Shown here: in pieces, positions 35,577-45,473 of the stretch
Layout of the letters: each line of letters opens with the position of its first letter
Position numbering within the stretch: position 1 is the first letter of the stretch
Assembly: GCA_963835525.1 (NCBI GenBank)
Contig: CAWIFM010000008.1
Location: 1,488,001-1,552,000 of the forward strand
Reading direction: 5' to 3'
Length of the DNA stretch: 64,000 bases
DNA from: DASSUW01 sp963835525
Lineage (GTDB): Bacteria; Actinomycetota; Thermoleophilia; Solirubrobacterales; Solirubrobacteraceae
The notes under the pieces: model-generated
The model's input: only the letters and a program-made list of their open reading frames with translations
The model's database searches: none
What the model was told of the DNA's origin: nothing
Translations under genes and position numbers: made by a program

Positions 35577-36299
35577 ATGCCAGAGCGCGCCGCGATCGTC
35601 ACAGGAGCTTCGCGGGGCATCGGCCTCGCGCTCGCCAAGGTCTTGGCGGAAGAGGGCTATGGGGTCACCCTGACCGCCCGCAAGCCGGACACGCTCGAGC
35701 AGGCCGCCGGCGCTCTGCGAGCTCAGGGTGCGGAGGTCGAGCTCGTCGCGGCGAACCTCGCGGACGAGGAGGCCGTGCGCGCCGTGGTGACCCGCCATCG
35801 CGAGGCCTTCGGCCGACTCGATGTGCTCGTCAACAACGCCGGCGTGGGCATCGGCGCAGCGGTCGACGAACACCGGACCAAGTACGTCGACATGCAGCTC
35901 GACGTGAACATCCGCGCCATCGTGCTCTTCTATCGGGAGTGCGCCGAGCTGTTGCGGGCCGCCGGCGCCGAGCACCGCAACGCGCTGGTGGTGAACATGG
36001 CGTCCATGGCCGGCAAGTCGCCGCAGCCGTGGCTGTCGGTGTACTCGGCCACGAAGGCAGCGGTCGTGGCCTACACGAACGCGATGAACAAGGAGCTCAA
36101 CGGGGCCGGCGTCAAGTCGGTGGCATTCTGCCCTGGATTCGTCGACACCGACATGAGCGAGTTCGTGAAGAGCTCGATTCCGGCCGAGGACATGCTCCGA
36201 ACGAGCGACATCGCCGAGGCTCTGCGGTTCGTCCTGCGCCTGTCGCCGAACTGCGTGATCCCCGAGATCGTGTTCTCGCGCCCCGGAGAAGCGTTCTAG
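35577..36299 (+). CDS. Short-chain dehydrogenase/reductase (classical SDR)
   Basis: 240 residues from ATG 35577, with GAAAGAG upstream; GTG 35568 would add three. The cofactor motif is TGASRGIGLAL, NNAG is present (VLVNNAGVGI), the catalytic Tyr/Lys are in YSATK (about 155), and the Ser lies in NMASMAG about 13 residues before. The C-terminal FCPGFVDTDMSEF is typical. NAD(P)-dependent oxidation of an alcohol or reduction of a ketone is expected; the exact substrate is unknown. It is divergent from the GMC operon, sharing the operator-bearing gap. Confidence 0.9.
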   Translation: MPERAAIVTGASRGIGLALAKVLAEEGYGVTLTARKPDTLEQAAGALRAQGAEVELVAANLADEEAVRAVVTRHREAFGRLDVLVNNAGVGIGAAVDEHRTKYVDMQLDVNIRAIVLFYRECAELLRAAGAEHRNALVVNMASMAGKSPQPWLSVYSATKAAVVAYTNAMNKELNGAGVKSVAFCPGFVDTDMSEFVKSSIPAEDMLRTSDIAEALRFVLRLSPNCVIPEIVFSRPGEAF

Positions 36300-36430
36300 G
36301 CGCTCGCGGGCTCAGCGGGAATCCATGTCACGCAACGTCTCGTACGCGAGGCGCACGCCCGTTGCCCAGCCTGCGAGCTGGATCAGCGCCTCAGCCAAGC
36401 GAGCCTGCCGCGCCGCGCTCGCCGGGGAGA

Positions 36431-36667
36431 TCATCGAACGGAGCTCTCGCTGAACGCGCGATCGAGCGACTCGATCGCGTTGAGCGCCTCGAGGGTAGGA
36501 GCCTGCGCCGCGAACTCTTCCGCCGTCGCCCAGCGGTGTCGATCATTGAGGTCGACTGCTTCGACCCGCAGAGCGGCGTAGCGTTCGGCGAGATCGTCGC
36601 CCGAATCGAGAGCGTGCCGGCAGGCCTCCTCCAGGCCGCGCAGCGTGTCGATGACATCAGCGGGCAT
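36431..36667 (-). CDS. Small hypothetical protein, 78 aa
   Basis: ATG 36667 (MPADVIDTLRGLEEACRHAL) to TGA 36431. The sequence is helical and acidic, with LNDRHRWATAEEFAAQAPTL in the middle. It is divergent from the acyl-CoA mutase gene, separated by about 55 bases. No ribosome site is obvious and no family is recognised. Codon use looks like a real gene (third positions mostly G/C with a low-complexity-free product). Confidence 0.55.
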   Translation of the reverse strand: MPADVIDTLRGLEEACRHALDSGDDLAERYAALRVEAVDLNDRHRWATAEEFAAQAPTLEALNAIESLDRAFSESSVR

Positions 36668-36723
36668 GAACACAGCGTGACAACCCGGCCCGGGACTCGA
36701 CGTGCGGTATCGTTCCCTAGCCG

Positions 36724-38355
<1,632 letters not shown>

Positions 38356-38380
<25 letters not shown>

Positions 38381-39701
38381 CCGGCCACGGCCAGCATCTC
38401 GGGAACGCGAACCAGCTTGATCCGCGGCCGGCCCGCCGGAGCGCCGAGGCCCCGCTCGTGCGCGTCGATCGCCTCCCAGCCGCGCCACGTCACGAGCTCG
38501 GGCACCCGGGTCCGCAGCCACGCCTCGTCGGCGCCCGAAGACGGGTCTGCAAGCCGGCCGCCGGCAAGGTCTTCGAGCAGCCGCGCGACCGTGTCGGCGG
38601 CGCACTTCTTGTTCGTGCCGATGACGCCCGACGGTCCGCGCTTGATCCAGCCCACCGCGTACTCGCCGGTACGCGGCGCGCCGTCCTCCTCGCAGACTCG
38701 GCCGCCGTCGTTGCGGATCAGGCCCCGGCGCTCGTCGAACGGCACTCCGGGCAGCGCACGTCCGAGATGGCCGATCGACCGGATCACGAGCCCGCACGGG
38801 ATGACCTCCTCCTCACCGGTCGCCACGGCGCGACCGTCCTCGAGCCGGTTGTGGACCACACGAACACCCGTCACAGGCCCGTGCCGGTCCTCGCCGAGGA
38901 GCTCGACCGGTGAACGCAGGAACCTCAGCAAGATCCGCCGACCGGCGGCGCCGGGCGGGCGCTCCGCGTAGCTCCGCAGGATGTCCACGTTGCGACGCGC
39001 GGTGGGCACAAGGTCGTCGGGAACCTCCACGTCCAGCTCGGCCAGATCGACGCCGACGTCGACGCCCGTCAGCTCGCCGAGCTCGCGCAGCTCGGGGTTG
39101 GTGAACGCGGCCTGCGCCGGACCCCGGCGTCCGAGAACGACCACCTCGCTGACCGAGGCGCCCGCGAAGGCCGCGATGGCATGGTCGGCGGTGTCGGTGG
39201 CTCGGAGCTCGTCGGGGTCGACCACCAGCATCCGGGCGACGTCGAGGGCAACGTTCCCGTTGCCGATCACGACGGCGCGCTCGACACGACAGATCGAACG
39301 CCTCGTCCGCGTAGGCGGGGTGGCCGTTGTACCAGGCGACGAACTCGGTGGCGGCGACCGACCCCGGGCGATCGTCGCCGGGGATCCCGAGCCGGTTGTC
39401 GGCGGGCGTGCCCGACCGCGTACACGACCGCGTGGTAGCGCTCGAGCAGCTCCGCGGACGTCACGTCGGCGCCGACCTCGACACCGCCGAAGAAGCGGAA
39501 GTCCGCGTGCTGCGCGGTCTTCTCGTAGATCCGCGTCACCGACTTGATCTTCGGGTGGTCGGGAGCGACGCCGGCGCGGACGAGCCCGTAGGGCGTCGGC
39601 AGCGCATCGAACAGGTCGACGGCGACCCCGTGCCGGAGCAGGTGATCGGCGGTGTAGAAGCCGGACGGGCCGGCCCCGACGACGGCGGCGCGAGCGCTCA
39701 T
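38356..39701 (-). CDS. FprA-like NADPH-ferredoxin reductase, two single-base shifts
   Basis: Removing one base near 39402 and one near 39289 gives 447 residues. The N-terminus has the FAD motif AAVVGAGPSGFYTADHLL and the PTPYGLVRAGVAPDH motif of adrenodoxin-reductase-like enzymes; VIGNGNVALDVARML is the NADP site; GGWIKRGPSGVIGTNK-type sequence (AVGWIKRGPSGVIG) is near the C-terminus. It passes electrons from NAD(P)H to a ferredoxin. The ATG at 39701 overlaps the ferredoxin stop and the P450 gene lies just upstream, so this completes a class I P450 chain. It converges on and overlaps the mutase gene by 25 bases. Confidence 0.85.
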
Positions 39702-39895
39702 GGGAGCAGCGTGATCGCCTGCTCGGGGCAGGTGCCGGCGGCCTCCTCGGCGGCCTCCACCTGGTCGGCCGGCACGTCGATCGTCTGGTCGCGGATCGTC
39801 ACGAAGCCCTCGTCGTCGTCCGTGAGCAGGTCGGGCGCCAGCAGGTAGCAGCGGCCGTGCCCCATGCAGCCCTTCCCGTCGACCGCGAGCCTCAC
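39698..39895 (-). CDS. [3Fe-4S]-type ferredoxin for P450, CxxHxxC variant
   Basis: 65 residues from GTG 39895, which overlaps the P450 stop (GTGA). The cluster motif is KGCMGHGRC with a later CPEQAI, so the usual second Cys of a four-Cys set is His. This CxxHxxC...CP pattern is known among actinobacterial P450 ferredoxins and normally holds a [3Fe-4S] cluster. It presumably carries electrons from the FprA-like reductase to the adjacent P450. Confidence 0.9.
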   Translation of the reverse strand: MRLAVDGKGCMGHGRCYLLAPDLLTDDDEGFVTIRDQTIDVPADQVEAAEEAAGTCPEQAITLLP

Positions 39896-41133
39896 GACGA
39901 CACGTCCCACACGAGCGGCAGCTGGGTGAGCGTCATCATCGAGCCGCCGCCGCGCTCGCGCAGCTCGTCCTCGGTGGCGATGCGGAAGTCGGGGATCACG
40001 CGCAGCCACTCCTGGACCGCGATCTGCAGCTCGCGCCGCGCCAGGTGCATGCCCAGGCAGCGATGCGGGCCGTTGGCAAAGCCCATGTGGTTGTTGCGCT
40101 GGCGGTCGAGGACGAACTCGTCCGCGCGCTCGTACGCGCGCGGGTCGCGGTTGGCTCCCGAGACCAGCGCGTAGACCATGTCGCCCTGCTTGAGCTGCAC
40201 GCCGTAGAACTCGGCGTCGCGCGTCACCTTGCGCCCGTCGCCGTAGACGATCGGGTAGTAGCGCAGCGCCTCCTCGACGAACGCCGGAGTCAGCTCCGGC
40301 TCGTCGACCAGTCGCCGCCGCTGCTCGGGATGCATCGCGAGATGCCAGAAGATGTAGCCGAGCGTGGCGCGCGTCGTGTCGAGGCCTGCCAGCACGAGCA
40401 CGGTGAGCATGTCGAGCAGCTCGGCGTCCGTGAGCGGGCGGTCGTCGAACGTCGAATGCAGCAGATGCGAGGCGAGGTCGCCCTCGCGCGGCGCCGGCTC
40501 CCCGCGGCGCTCGTCGAGCGCGGCGACCCAGTACTCGCGGATCGCGGTGAGCGCGTTCGTCATCGCCTGCAGGCCGGCGGGGTCGCCGCCGAAGCCGCTG
40601 AAGAAGTCCTCGACCCATCCGACGAAGTGGTCCGCGTCGGCGGTGTCGATGCCGGCCACGCTCAGGAACGCCTCCGTCGGGAAGCGCAGCCCGAACTCGG
40701 CGACGAAGTTGCATTCGCCCGTCGGAGCAACGTCCTCGACGAGCTGCCGGCAGAGGGCTCGCATCGCCGGCTCGGCGGCCTCCATCGCCCGCGGCGAGAA
40801 CCACGGGTTGACGATCCGGCGGTACTTGATGTGGTCGGGCGCGTCGATCTGCGTCGGCACGAAGCGGTAGATGGGGTCGGGCTGCCACGGCGTGATGGAC
40901 TCGCTGGAGAAGAGCTCCGACGTCTTGTAGATGTCGCGCACCGCGTCGTGGCGCGTGAACACCCAGTAGCCCTGCGCGAACGTGTTGAAGTAGACCGGGG
41001 CCGTCTCGCGCAGCTCGTCGCCCAGCTCCCAGTGCCAGCCCGCCGCCTGCTCGGGCGCGAAGTCGCGGTGCATGACCGGGCAGCCGCCCAGCTCGCGCCC
41101 GGCCGCCTCGTGGTTGATCGCCATGTCGGTCAC
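39892..41133 (-). CDS. Cytochrome P450
   Basis: 413 residues from GTG 41133 overlapping the amidohydrolase stop. All P450 hallmarks are present: I-helix VLAGLDTTRATLG (about 245), K-helix EEALR, and the heme-binding loop FANGPHRCLGMHLA (Cys about 356). A substrate-side segment, SITPWQPDPIYRFVPTQIDA, follows the N-terminal strands. It lacks a membrane anchor and is a soluble bacterial CYP fed by the adjacent ferredoxin and reductase. The operon context suggests it introduces the first hydroxyl group into an alicyclic or terpenoid-like substrate. The CYP family number cannot be set by eye. Confidence 0.93.
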   Translation of the reverse strand: MTDMAINHEAAGRELGGCPVMHRDFAPEQAAGWHWELGDELRETAPVYFNTFAQGYWVFTRHDAVRDIYKTSELFSSESITPWQPDPIYRFVPTQIDAPDHIKYRRIVNPWFSPRAMEAAEPAMRALCRQLVEDVAPTGECNFVAEFGLRFPTEAFLSVAGIDTADADHFVGWVEDFFSGFGGDPAGLQAMTNALTAIREYWVAALDERRGEPAPREGDLASHLLHSTFDDRPLTDAELLDMLTVLVLAGLDTTRATLGYIFWHLAMHPEQRRRLVDEPELTPAFVEEALRYYPIVYGDGRKVTRDAEFYGVQLKQGDMVYALVSGANRDPRAYERADEFVLDRQRNNHMGFANGPHRCLGMHLARRELQIAVQEWLRVIPDFRIATEDELRERGGGSMMTLTQLPLVWDVSS

Positions 41134-42368
41134 GTCGCTCTCCCAACTGAATTCAGATCACGGGACGGTACGTCGAGATTGAAGAGGCGAGCGGCGTTGA
41201 GGCCGAGGATGTTCCGCTTCGCCTGCTCGCCCAGGAAGGGAAGGTGGAGGAAGATGCTGGGGAGATCGAAGTCCCAGTGCGGCCAGTCCGACGCGTAGAC
41301 GAGCTGGGTCTCGGCGTTGATCGCCCCGAGCGTCGACTCGAGCAGCCCGAGATCGTCCATCTCCATCGGCTGCGACGTGTAGTACATCTCGCGCATGTAC
41401 TCGCTCGGCGGGCGCTTGAGCAGCGGCGCCTCGGACGTGCGCTTCAGGTACTCGTGGTCGAGTCGCTGCATCAGGAACGGCACCCAAGCCAGCCCGCTCT
41501 CGACCCAGATCACCTTGAGCCGCGGGAAGCGCTCAGGCAGGCCGTTGATCAGCCAGTTCGTCATGTGGACGATGTTGCAGTGCACGAACGAGATCGCGTG
41601 CATGGAGATGAAGCGGTTCATCGTCTTCATCCACTCGTCCTCCCACGTGGGACCCGCGTGGAAGGCGAGCGGCAGCCCGGTCTCCTCGATCGCCGCGTAG
41701 ATCGGCATGTACTTGTTGTCGTGGACGGGGTCGTGGCGGACGCTCGTCACCAGGAACCCGCACACGCCAGGCCGGCCGGCGAACTCGCGGATCATGCGCA
41801 GGCACATGTCGGGGTCGTTGAGCGGGAGGTAGGGGAGGAACTTGAGCCGGTCGTCCTGGCTGCAGAACTCCTCGATCATCCAGCGGTCGTAGGCATAGGC
41901 GACCTGCGACTCGCCGATCGGCATCGGCGACATCCCGAGTGACAGCAGCGAGGTCGGGAACACGACCTGCACGTCGATGCTCATCGCGTCCATCGCGCGG
42001 CGGCAGAGCTCCACGTCGCGTGGGATGTCGATCGGGCCCAGGTCCTCGCGCGTCAGCTCCTGGTGCGGGATCCGGCCGTGCATGGCCTGGAACTGGAAGC
42101 CTCTGCCGCCCGGCGTCGGAACGTACTGCGTGACGCCCATGACCTCGAGGTCGTGCTGGGAGTTGCGGCGCATGACCGGGTTCTCCATGTACTCGAGCAC
42201 GGCGGGCCAGACGGAGCCCGGGTCGCGGTGCGAGTCGACGTCGACGACGAAGTAGTCGTCGAGCCCCAGCTCGTCGGCTTCCTTGCGCGCGTGCGTCAGC
42301 ATCTCGCGCTCGGAGGTGAAGTGATCGTGCATCGGGGTGAGTGCCTTCACGCGCGGATCGACGGGCAT
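41130..42368 (-). CDS. Amidohydrolase-2 (ACMSD-like) family metal hydrolase/decarboxylase
   Basis: 412 residues from ATG 42368. The TIM-barrel metal sites are suggested by VVDVDSHRDP, a mid-protein AFHAGPTWEDEW, a SFVHCNIVHM segment and the late Asp in VYASDWPHWDFD. The family includes decarboxylases and hydrolases such as 2-amino-3-carboxymuconate semialdehyde decarboxylase; in actinobacterial catabolic operons these proteins are often uncharacterised. It lies between a 66-codon ORF and the P450 gene, coupled to both. A decarboxylase or lactone/amide hydrolase role is possible. Confidence 0.85.
   Translation of the reverse strand: MPVDPRVKALTPMHDHFTSEREMLTHARKEADELGLDDYFVVDVDSHRDPGSVWPAVLEYMENPVMRRNSQHDLEVMGVTQYVPTPGGRGFQFQAMHGRIPHQELTREDLGPIDIPRDVELCRRAMDAMSIDVQVVFPTSLLSLGMSPMPIGESQVAYAYDRWMIEEFCSQDDRLKFLPYLPLNDPDMCLRMIREFAGRPGVCGFLVTSVRHDPVHDNKYMPIYAAIEETGLPLAFHAGPTWEDEWMKTMNRFISMHAISFVHCNIVHMTNWLINGLPERFPRLKVIWVESGLAWVPFLMQRLDHEYLKRTSEAPLLKRPPSEYMREMYYTSQPMEMDDLGLLESTLGAINAETQLVYASDWPHWDFDLPSIFLHLPFLGEQAKRNILGLNAARLFNLDVPSRDLNSVGRAT
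41146..41160 (-). promoter_or_regulatory. 15-bp operator copy inside the 3' end of the amidohydrolase gene, ahead of P450
   Basis: ACTGAATTCAGATCA with the perfect palindrome CTGAATTCAG, 13 bases before the P450 start. It encodes the amidohydrolase residues DLNSV. I see no consensus -35/-10 here, so it may modulate an internal promoter or be read from a weak one. Confidence 0.6.
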
Positions 42369-42374
42369 TGCGCT

Positions 42375-42575
42375 TCACCTCCCGCTGCTGGAGAACCAGA
42401 CAGCGAACTCGAAGGGGGTCAGGCCCTGGGCGCGAAGCAGCGCCGTCGCCGCGGTGCACGCCTCGGTCGTGGTGACGGCGAGGCTGGCCAGCGCCTCGTC
42501 GCCGTATGGGTCGGAGAGCGCCGCGTAGCGCTTGACCGCGTCGGCCAGCGTCTCAGAGGCGGACAACGATCTCAC
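42375..42575 (-). CDS. Small hypothetical protein, 66 aa
   Basis: GTG 42575 lies inside the end of the Rieske gene (23-base overlap), and the TGA is six bases before the amidohydrolase ATG. The product (RSLSASETLADAVKRYAA, then CTAATALLRAQGLTPFEF) is short and helical. Position inside a tightly packed operon is the main evidence; no family is recognised. It may be a small partner of the amidohydrolase or Rieske protein. Confidence 0.6.
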   Translation of the reverse strand: MRSLSASETLADAVKRYAALSDPYGDEALASLAVTTTEACTAATALLRAQGLTPFEFAVWFSSSGR

Positions 42576-42918
42576 CTTCGCGCTCCTCAACCTCGATGTG
42601 ACGCAGCCGGAGCCGCGAGTCGGCGGGATGCTCGCCCGTCCGCACGTCGTACTCGTAGCCGTGCCACGGGCACACGATGTGCAGCTCGTCGGAGAAGTCG
42701 TCGCCGAGGCTCCGCATCCCAGGATCCAGCCGCTCCACCACCCGGTTCGTCAGCTTCCCCTGGCAGACCGGCCCGCCGGCGTGGACGCAGCGGTTCTCCC
42801 ACGCGTACAGCCGGCCGTCGAGCCGGAAGATCCCGATCTCGAGCCCCTCCACGTCGACGACCACGCGACCACCCTCGAGCACGTCGTCCCTCACTCCGAC
42901 CACGATCGCGTCACTCAT
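42553..42918 (-). CDS. Rieske [2Fe-2S] protein, ferredoxin-type
   Basis: 121 residues from ATG 42918. It has the Rieske ligands CVHAGGPVCQG (CxH) and CPWHGYEYD (CxxH), about 45 residues apart. The spacing is longer than in typical Rieske ferredoxins (about 17 residues) because of an insert, LTNRVVERLDPGMRSLGDDF, between the two halves. No signal peptide or oxygenase catalytic domain follows, so it is a stand-alone electron carrier or a regulatory subunit for an oxygenase. Confidence 0.88.
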   Translation of the reverse strand: MSDAIVVGVRDDVLEGGRVVVDVEGLEIGIFRLDGRLYAWENRCVHAGGPVCQGKLTNRVVERLDPGMRSLGDDFSDELHIVCPWHGYEYDVRTGEHPADSRLRLRHIEVEEREGEIVVRL

Positions 42919-42924
42919 GACTGG

Positions 42925-42954
42925 ATGCTACACTCAAACTGAGTTCAGGTCAAA
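42925..42954 (-). promoter_or_regulatory. Promoter with 15-bp operator ahead of the Rieske gene
   Basis: ACTGAGTTCAGGTCA (42938-42952) with palindrome CTGAGTTCAG, encoding the last residues DLNSV of the alcohol dehydrogenase. On the minus strand TTGACC (42953-42948) and TAGCAT (42930-42925) are 17 bases apart, so an internal promoter starting near the Rieske ATG is plausible, with the operator between the boxes. Confidence 0.6.
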
Positions 42955-44037
42955 TTGCAGGACCGGCTTGACCGTCTTCCCGCTCGCCGCATCGGCGAAC
43001 GCGACGTCGATGTCCTCGAAGCCGTATCTGCGGATGAGCTTCTCGACCGGGAGCCGGCCCTCGCCGTGGAGCGCGACCAGGCGCGGGATGAGGTCGCGCG
43101 GCACCGCGTCTCCCTCGATCACGCCGCGGATGGTCTTCCCGCCGCTCATGACGCTCTGGACGTTCAGGGCGAACTCGGGCACGTGGATCCCCACCAGCGC
43201 GAGCGTGCCCAGCGGAGCGAGCGCCTCGATCGCCTGGTTGATGACCGCGCCCTTCGCGGTCGTGTCGATGGCGTGCGTGGCGCCCGCGCCGGTGAGCGCG
43301 CGGATCTCGGCGACCACGTCGGCGGAAGGGTCGATCGTCGCGCTCGCGCCGAGCTCCGCCGCGAGCCGCCGGCGGGCGGTGACCGGATCGACGGCGATGA
43401 TCGTGCCGACGCCGGAGGCGGCGGCGGCCATCACGGCCGACAGTCCCACGCCTCCGGCGCCGAACACGACCAGCGACGCCTCCGGCGGGGGAGCGAGCAC
43501 GTTGAGCACGGTCCCCGCGCCGGTCTGGACGCCGCAGCCCAGCGGAGCGGCCACGCCGGGATCGATCTCGTCGCCGACCACCACCACGTTCGACTCATAC
43601 GCGAGCGCGTGCGACGCGAAGCTCGACTGCCCGAAGTACGACCCGAACACGCGCGAGCCGTTGCGCCGCATCGTCGCCGAGCCGTCCGGTCGCGAGCCGA
43701 TCCCGTTGAGCGTGCGGAAGTCGCGGCAGTACGGCGGGTGCCCGGCCGTGCACTGCGGGCAGGCGCCGCAGCTGCGGTAGCTGAGCACGACGTGGTCTCC
43801 GGGCCGCACGCCGTCGACCTCGTCGCCCACGGCCATGACGACGCCGGCGCCCTCGTGCCCCAGCACGATCGGCGACATCGCCTCCGGCCAGACGGCCTTC
43901 ATCGTGAGGTCGCTGTGGCAGACGCCGACAGCCCGCAGCTCGACCAGCACCTCGTCGCGACGCGGCTCGTCCAACTCGACCTCGGCGATCTCGAACGGCG
44001 CCTCGGCGCTTGCCGAGATGGCGGCCTGGATCCTCAT
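42934..44037 (-). CDS. Zinc-type NAD-dependent alcohol dehydrogenase (MDR, aryl/alkyl alcohol type)
   Basis: 367 residues from ATG 44037, overlapping the aldehyde dehydrogenase stop. Catalytic zinc ligands are in VGVCHSDLT and VLGHEGAGVV, the structural zinc site in CGACPQCTAGHPPYC, and the cofactor motif in VVFGAGGVGLSAVMAA. The GHPPYC-type loop and length fit class III-like/XylB-like dehydrogenases. In context it would oxidise the alcohol made by the P450 to a ketone or aldehyde. The last codons (DLNSV) carry the operator of the next gene. Confidence 0.9.
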   Translation of the reverse strand: MRIQAAISASAEAPFEIAEVELDEPRRDEVLVELRAVGVCHSDLTMKAVWPEAMSPIVLGHEGAGVVMAVGDEVDGVRPGDHVVLSYRSCGACPQCTAGHPPYCRDFRTLNGIGSRPDGSATMRRNGSRVFGSYFGQSSFASHALAYESNVVVVGDEIDPGVAAPLGCGVQTGAGTVLNVLAPPPEASLVVFGAGGVGLSAVMAAAASGVGTIIAVDPVTARRRLAAELGASATIDPSADVVAEIRALTGAGATHAIDTTAKGAVINQAIEALAPLGTLALVGIHVPEFALNVQSVMSGGKTIRGVIEGDAVPRDLIPRLVALHGEGRLPVEKLIRRYGFEDIDVAFADAASGKTVKPVLQFDLNSV

Positions 44038-45473
44038 CGCACGTACGGGATGGTCTGGAGCTCGACGTACGCCTCGATGCCCTCGATGCCGTTCTCGCGC
44101 CCGAGGCCCGACTGCTTGACGCCGCCGAACGGGCCCACGGGGTCGAGGGTGTGCTGGTTGACCGCGACGTTGCCGCTGCGGATCCGGCGCGCGACGTCCT
44201 TGGCGTGCTCGGCGTCCGGACCCCACACGCTGCCTGAGAGCCCGTAGGCGGAGTCGTTGGCGATCGCGACCGCGTGATCGGTGTCGTCGTACGGGATCAC
44301 GCACACCACCGGACCGAAGATCTCCTCCTGCGCGATCGTCATCGCGTTGTCGACGTCGGCGAAGAGCGTCGGCTCGACGAAGTAGCCGCGCTCGTGGTCG
44401 CCGCGGCCGCCGCCGAGCACGAGCCGCGCTCCCTCGTCGCGGCCGGCGGCGATGTAGCGCTCCACGCGCTCGCGCTGCACGGCGCTGACCAGCGGGCCGA
44501 CGGCGACGTCAGGGTCCGCGGGATCGCCGACCGGGTAGGCGCCGATCTGCTCGCGCAGCGCCTCGACGACCTCGTCATGGCGCTCCCTGGGGGCGAGCAC
44601 GCGCGTCGCGTTCGTGCACGTCTGGCCGTTGTTGCGCATCGTGCTCGGCGCCAGCGCCGGGATGACGGCGTCGAGGCTCGCGCCGGGCAGCACGATCGCG
44701 GCCGACTTGCCGCCCAGCTCGAGGCTGCAGCGCTTGATCTGCTCGCCGCACAGCGCCCCGATCCGGCGCCCGGCGCTCGTGCTGCCGGTGAAGCTGATCT
44801 TGTCGACCAGCGGGTGGCTGACCAGCTGCTCGCCGACCTCGCGACCGGCGGGCACGACGTTGAGCACGCCCGGCGGCAGGCCGGCCTCCTCGAACGCCTC
44901 CGCGAGCAGGAAGCCGAACAGCGGCGTCTGCGTCGGCGGCTTGAGAATCACGGAACAGCCGGTCAGCAGCGCCGGAGCGAGCTTCGGGAACGACAGCGCG
45001 AGCGGGAAGTTCCACGGCACGATGGCGCCCACCACACCGACCGGCCCACGGCGCACCAGCATCGGGCCCCGGATGCCCTCGCGCTCCTCCTCCCATGGGA
45101 AGGTCTCGGCCTGCGCGGCATGCCAGTCGAGGTACAGCTTGGCCGCCACCGGCTGCCAGGCGGCGAGGGCCAGCGGCGAGCCGACCTCGAGGGTGATCGT
45201 CCGCGTGAAGGCCTCCGCGCGCTCGGCGATCAGCTCCCCGGCCCGGGCCATGGTCACCGCCCGCTCGGCGGGCGTGGATGCGGCCCATGGGCCTGAGTCG
45301 AAAGCCGCACGTGCGGCCTGGACGGCGCGGTCCATGTCCGCCGCGCCCGCGAGGTCGACGCGGCCGATCGGCTCCTCGGTCGTCGGGTTGATGACGTCCA
45401 CCGAGCGGCCGCCGGTCGGCTCGACCCACTCGCCGCCGATGTACAGGCGCGTCTGCTCCACGATCGCCGTCAT
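44034..45473 (-). CDS. Aldehyde dehydrogenase (NAD(P)-dependent)
   Basis: 479 residues from ATG 45473 (ATGA overlap with the fusion gene). Catalytic Cys is in NNGQTCTNATR (about 285), general base Glu in SLELGGKSAAIV (about 250), and the cofactor region in VPWNFPLALSFPKLAPAL and FTGSTSAGRRI. Length and motifs match the ALDH superfamily. It would oxidise an aldehyde arising from the alcohol half released by the esterase, giving an acid for CoA activation. Substrate cannot be fixed from sequence. Confidence 0.93.
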   Translation of the reverse strand: MTAIVEQTRLYIGGEWVEPTGGRSVDVINPTTEEPIGRVDLAGAADMDRAVQAARAAFDSGPWAASTPAERAVTMARAGELIAERAEAFTRTITLEVGSPLALAAWQPVAAKLYLDWHAAQAETFPWEEEREGIRGPMLVRRGPVGVVGAIVPWNFPLALSFPKLAPALLTGCSVILKPPTQTPLFGFLLAEAFEEAGLPPGVLNVVPAGREVGEQLVSHPLVDKISFTGSTSAGRRIGALCGEQIKRCSLELGGKSAAIVLPGASLDAVIPALAPSTMRNNGQTCTNATRVLAPRERHDEVVEALREQIGAYPVGDPADPDVAVGPLVSAVQRERVERYIAAGRDEGARLVLGGGRGDHERGYFVEPTLFADVDNAMTIAQEEIFGPVVCVIPYDDTDHAVAIANDSAYGLSGSVWGPDAEHAKDVARRIRSGNVAVNQHTLDPVGPFGGVKQSGLGRENGIEGIEAYVELQTIPYVR

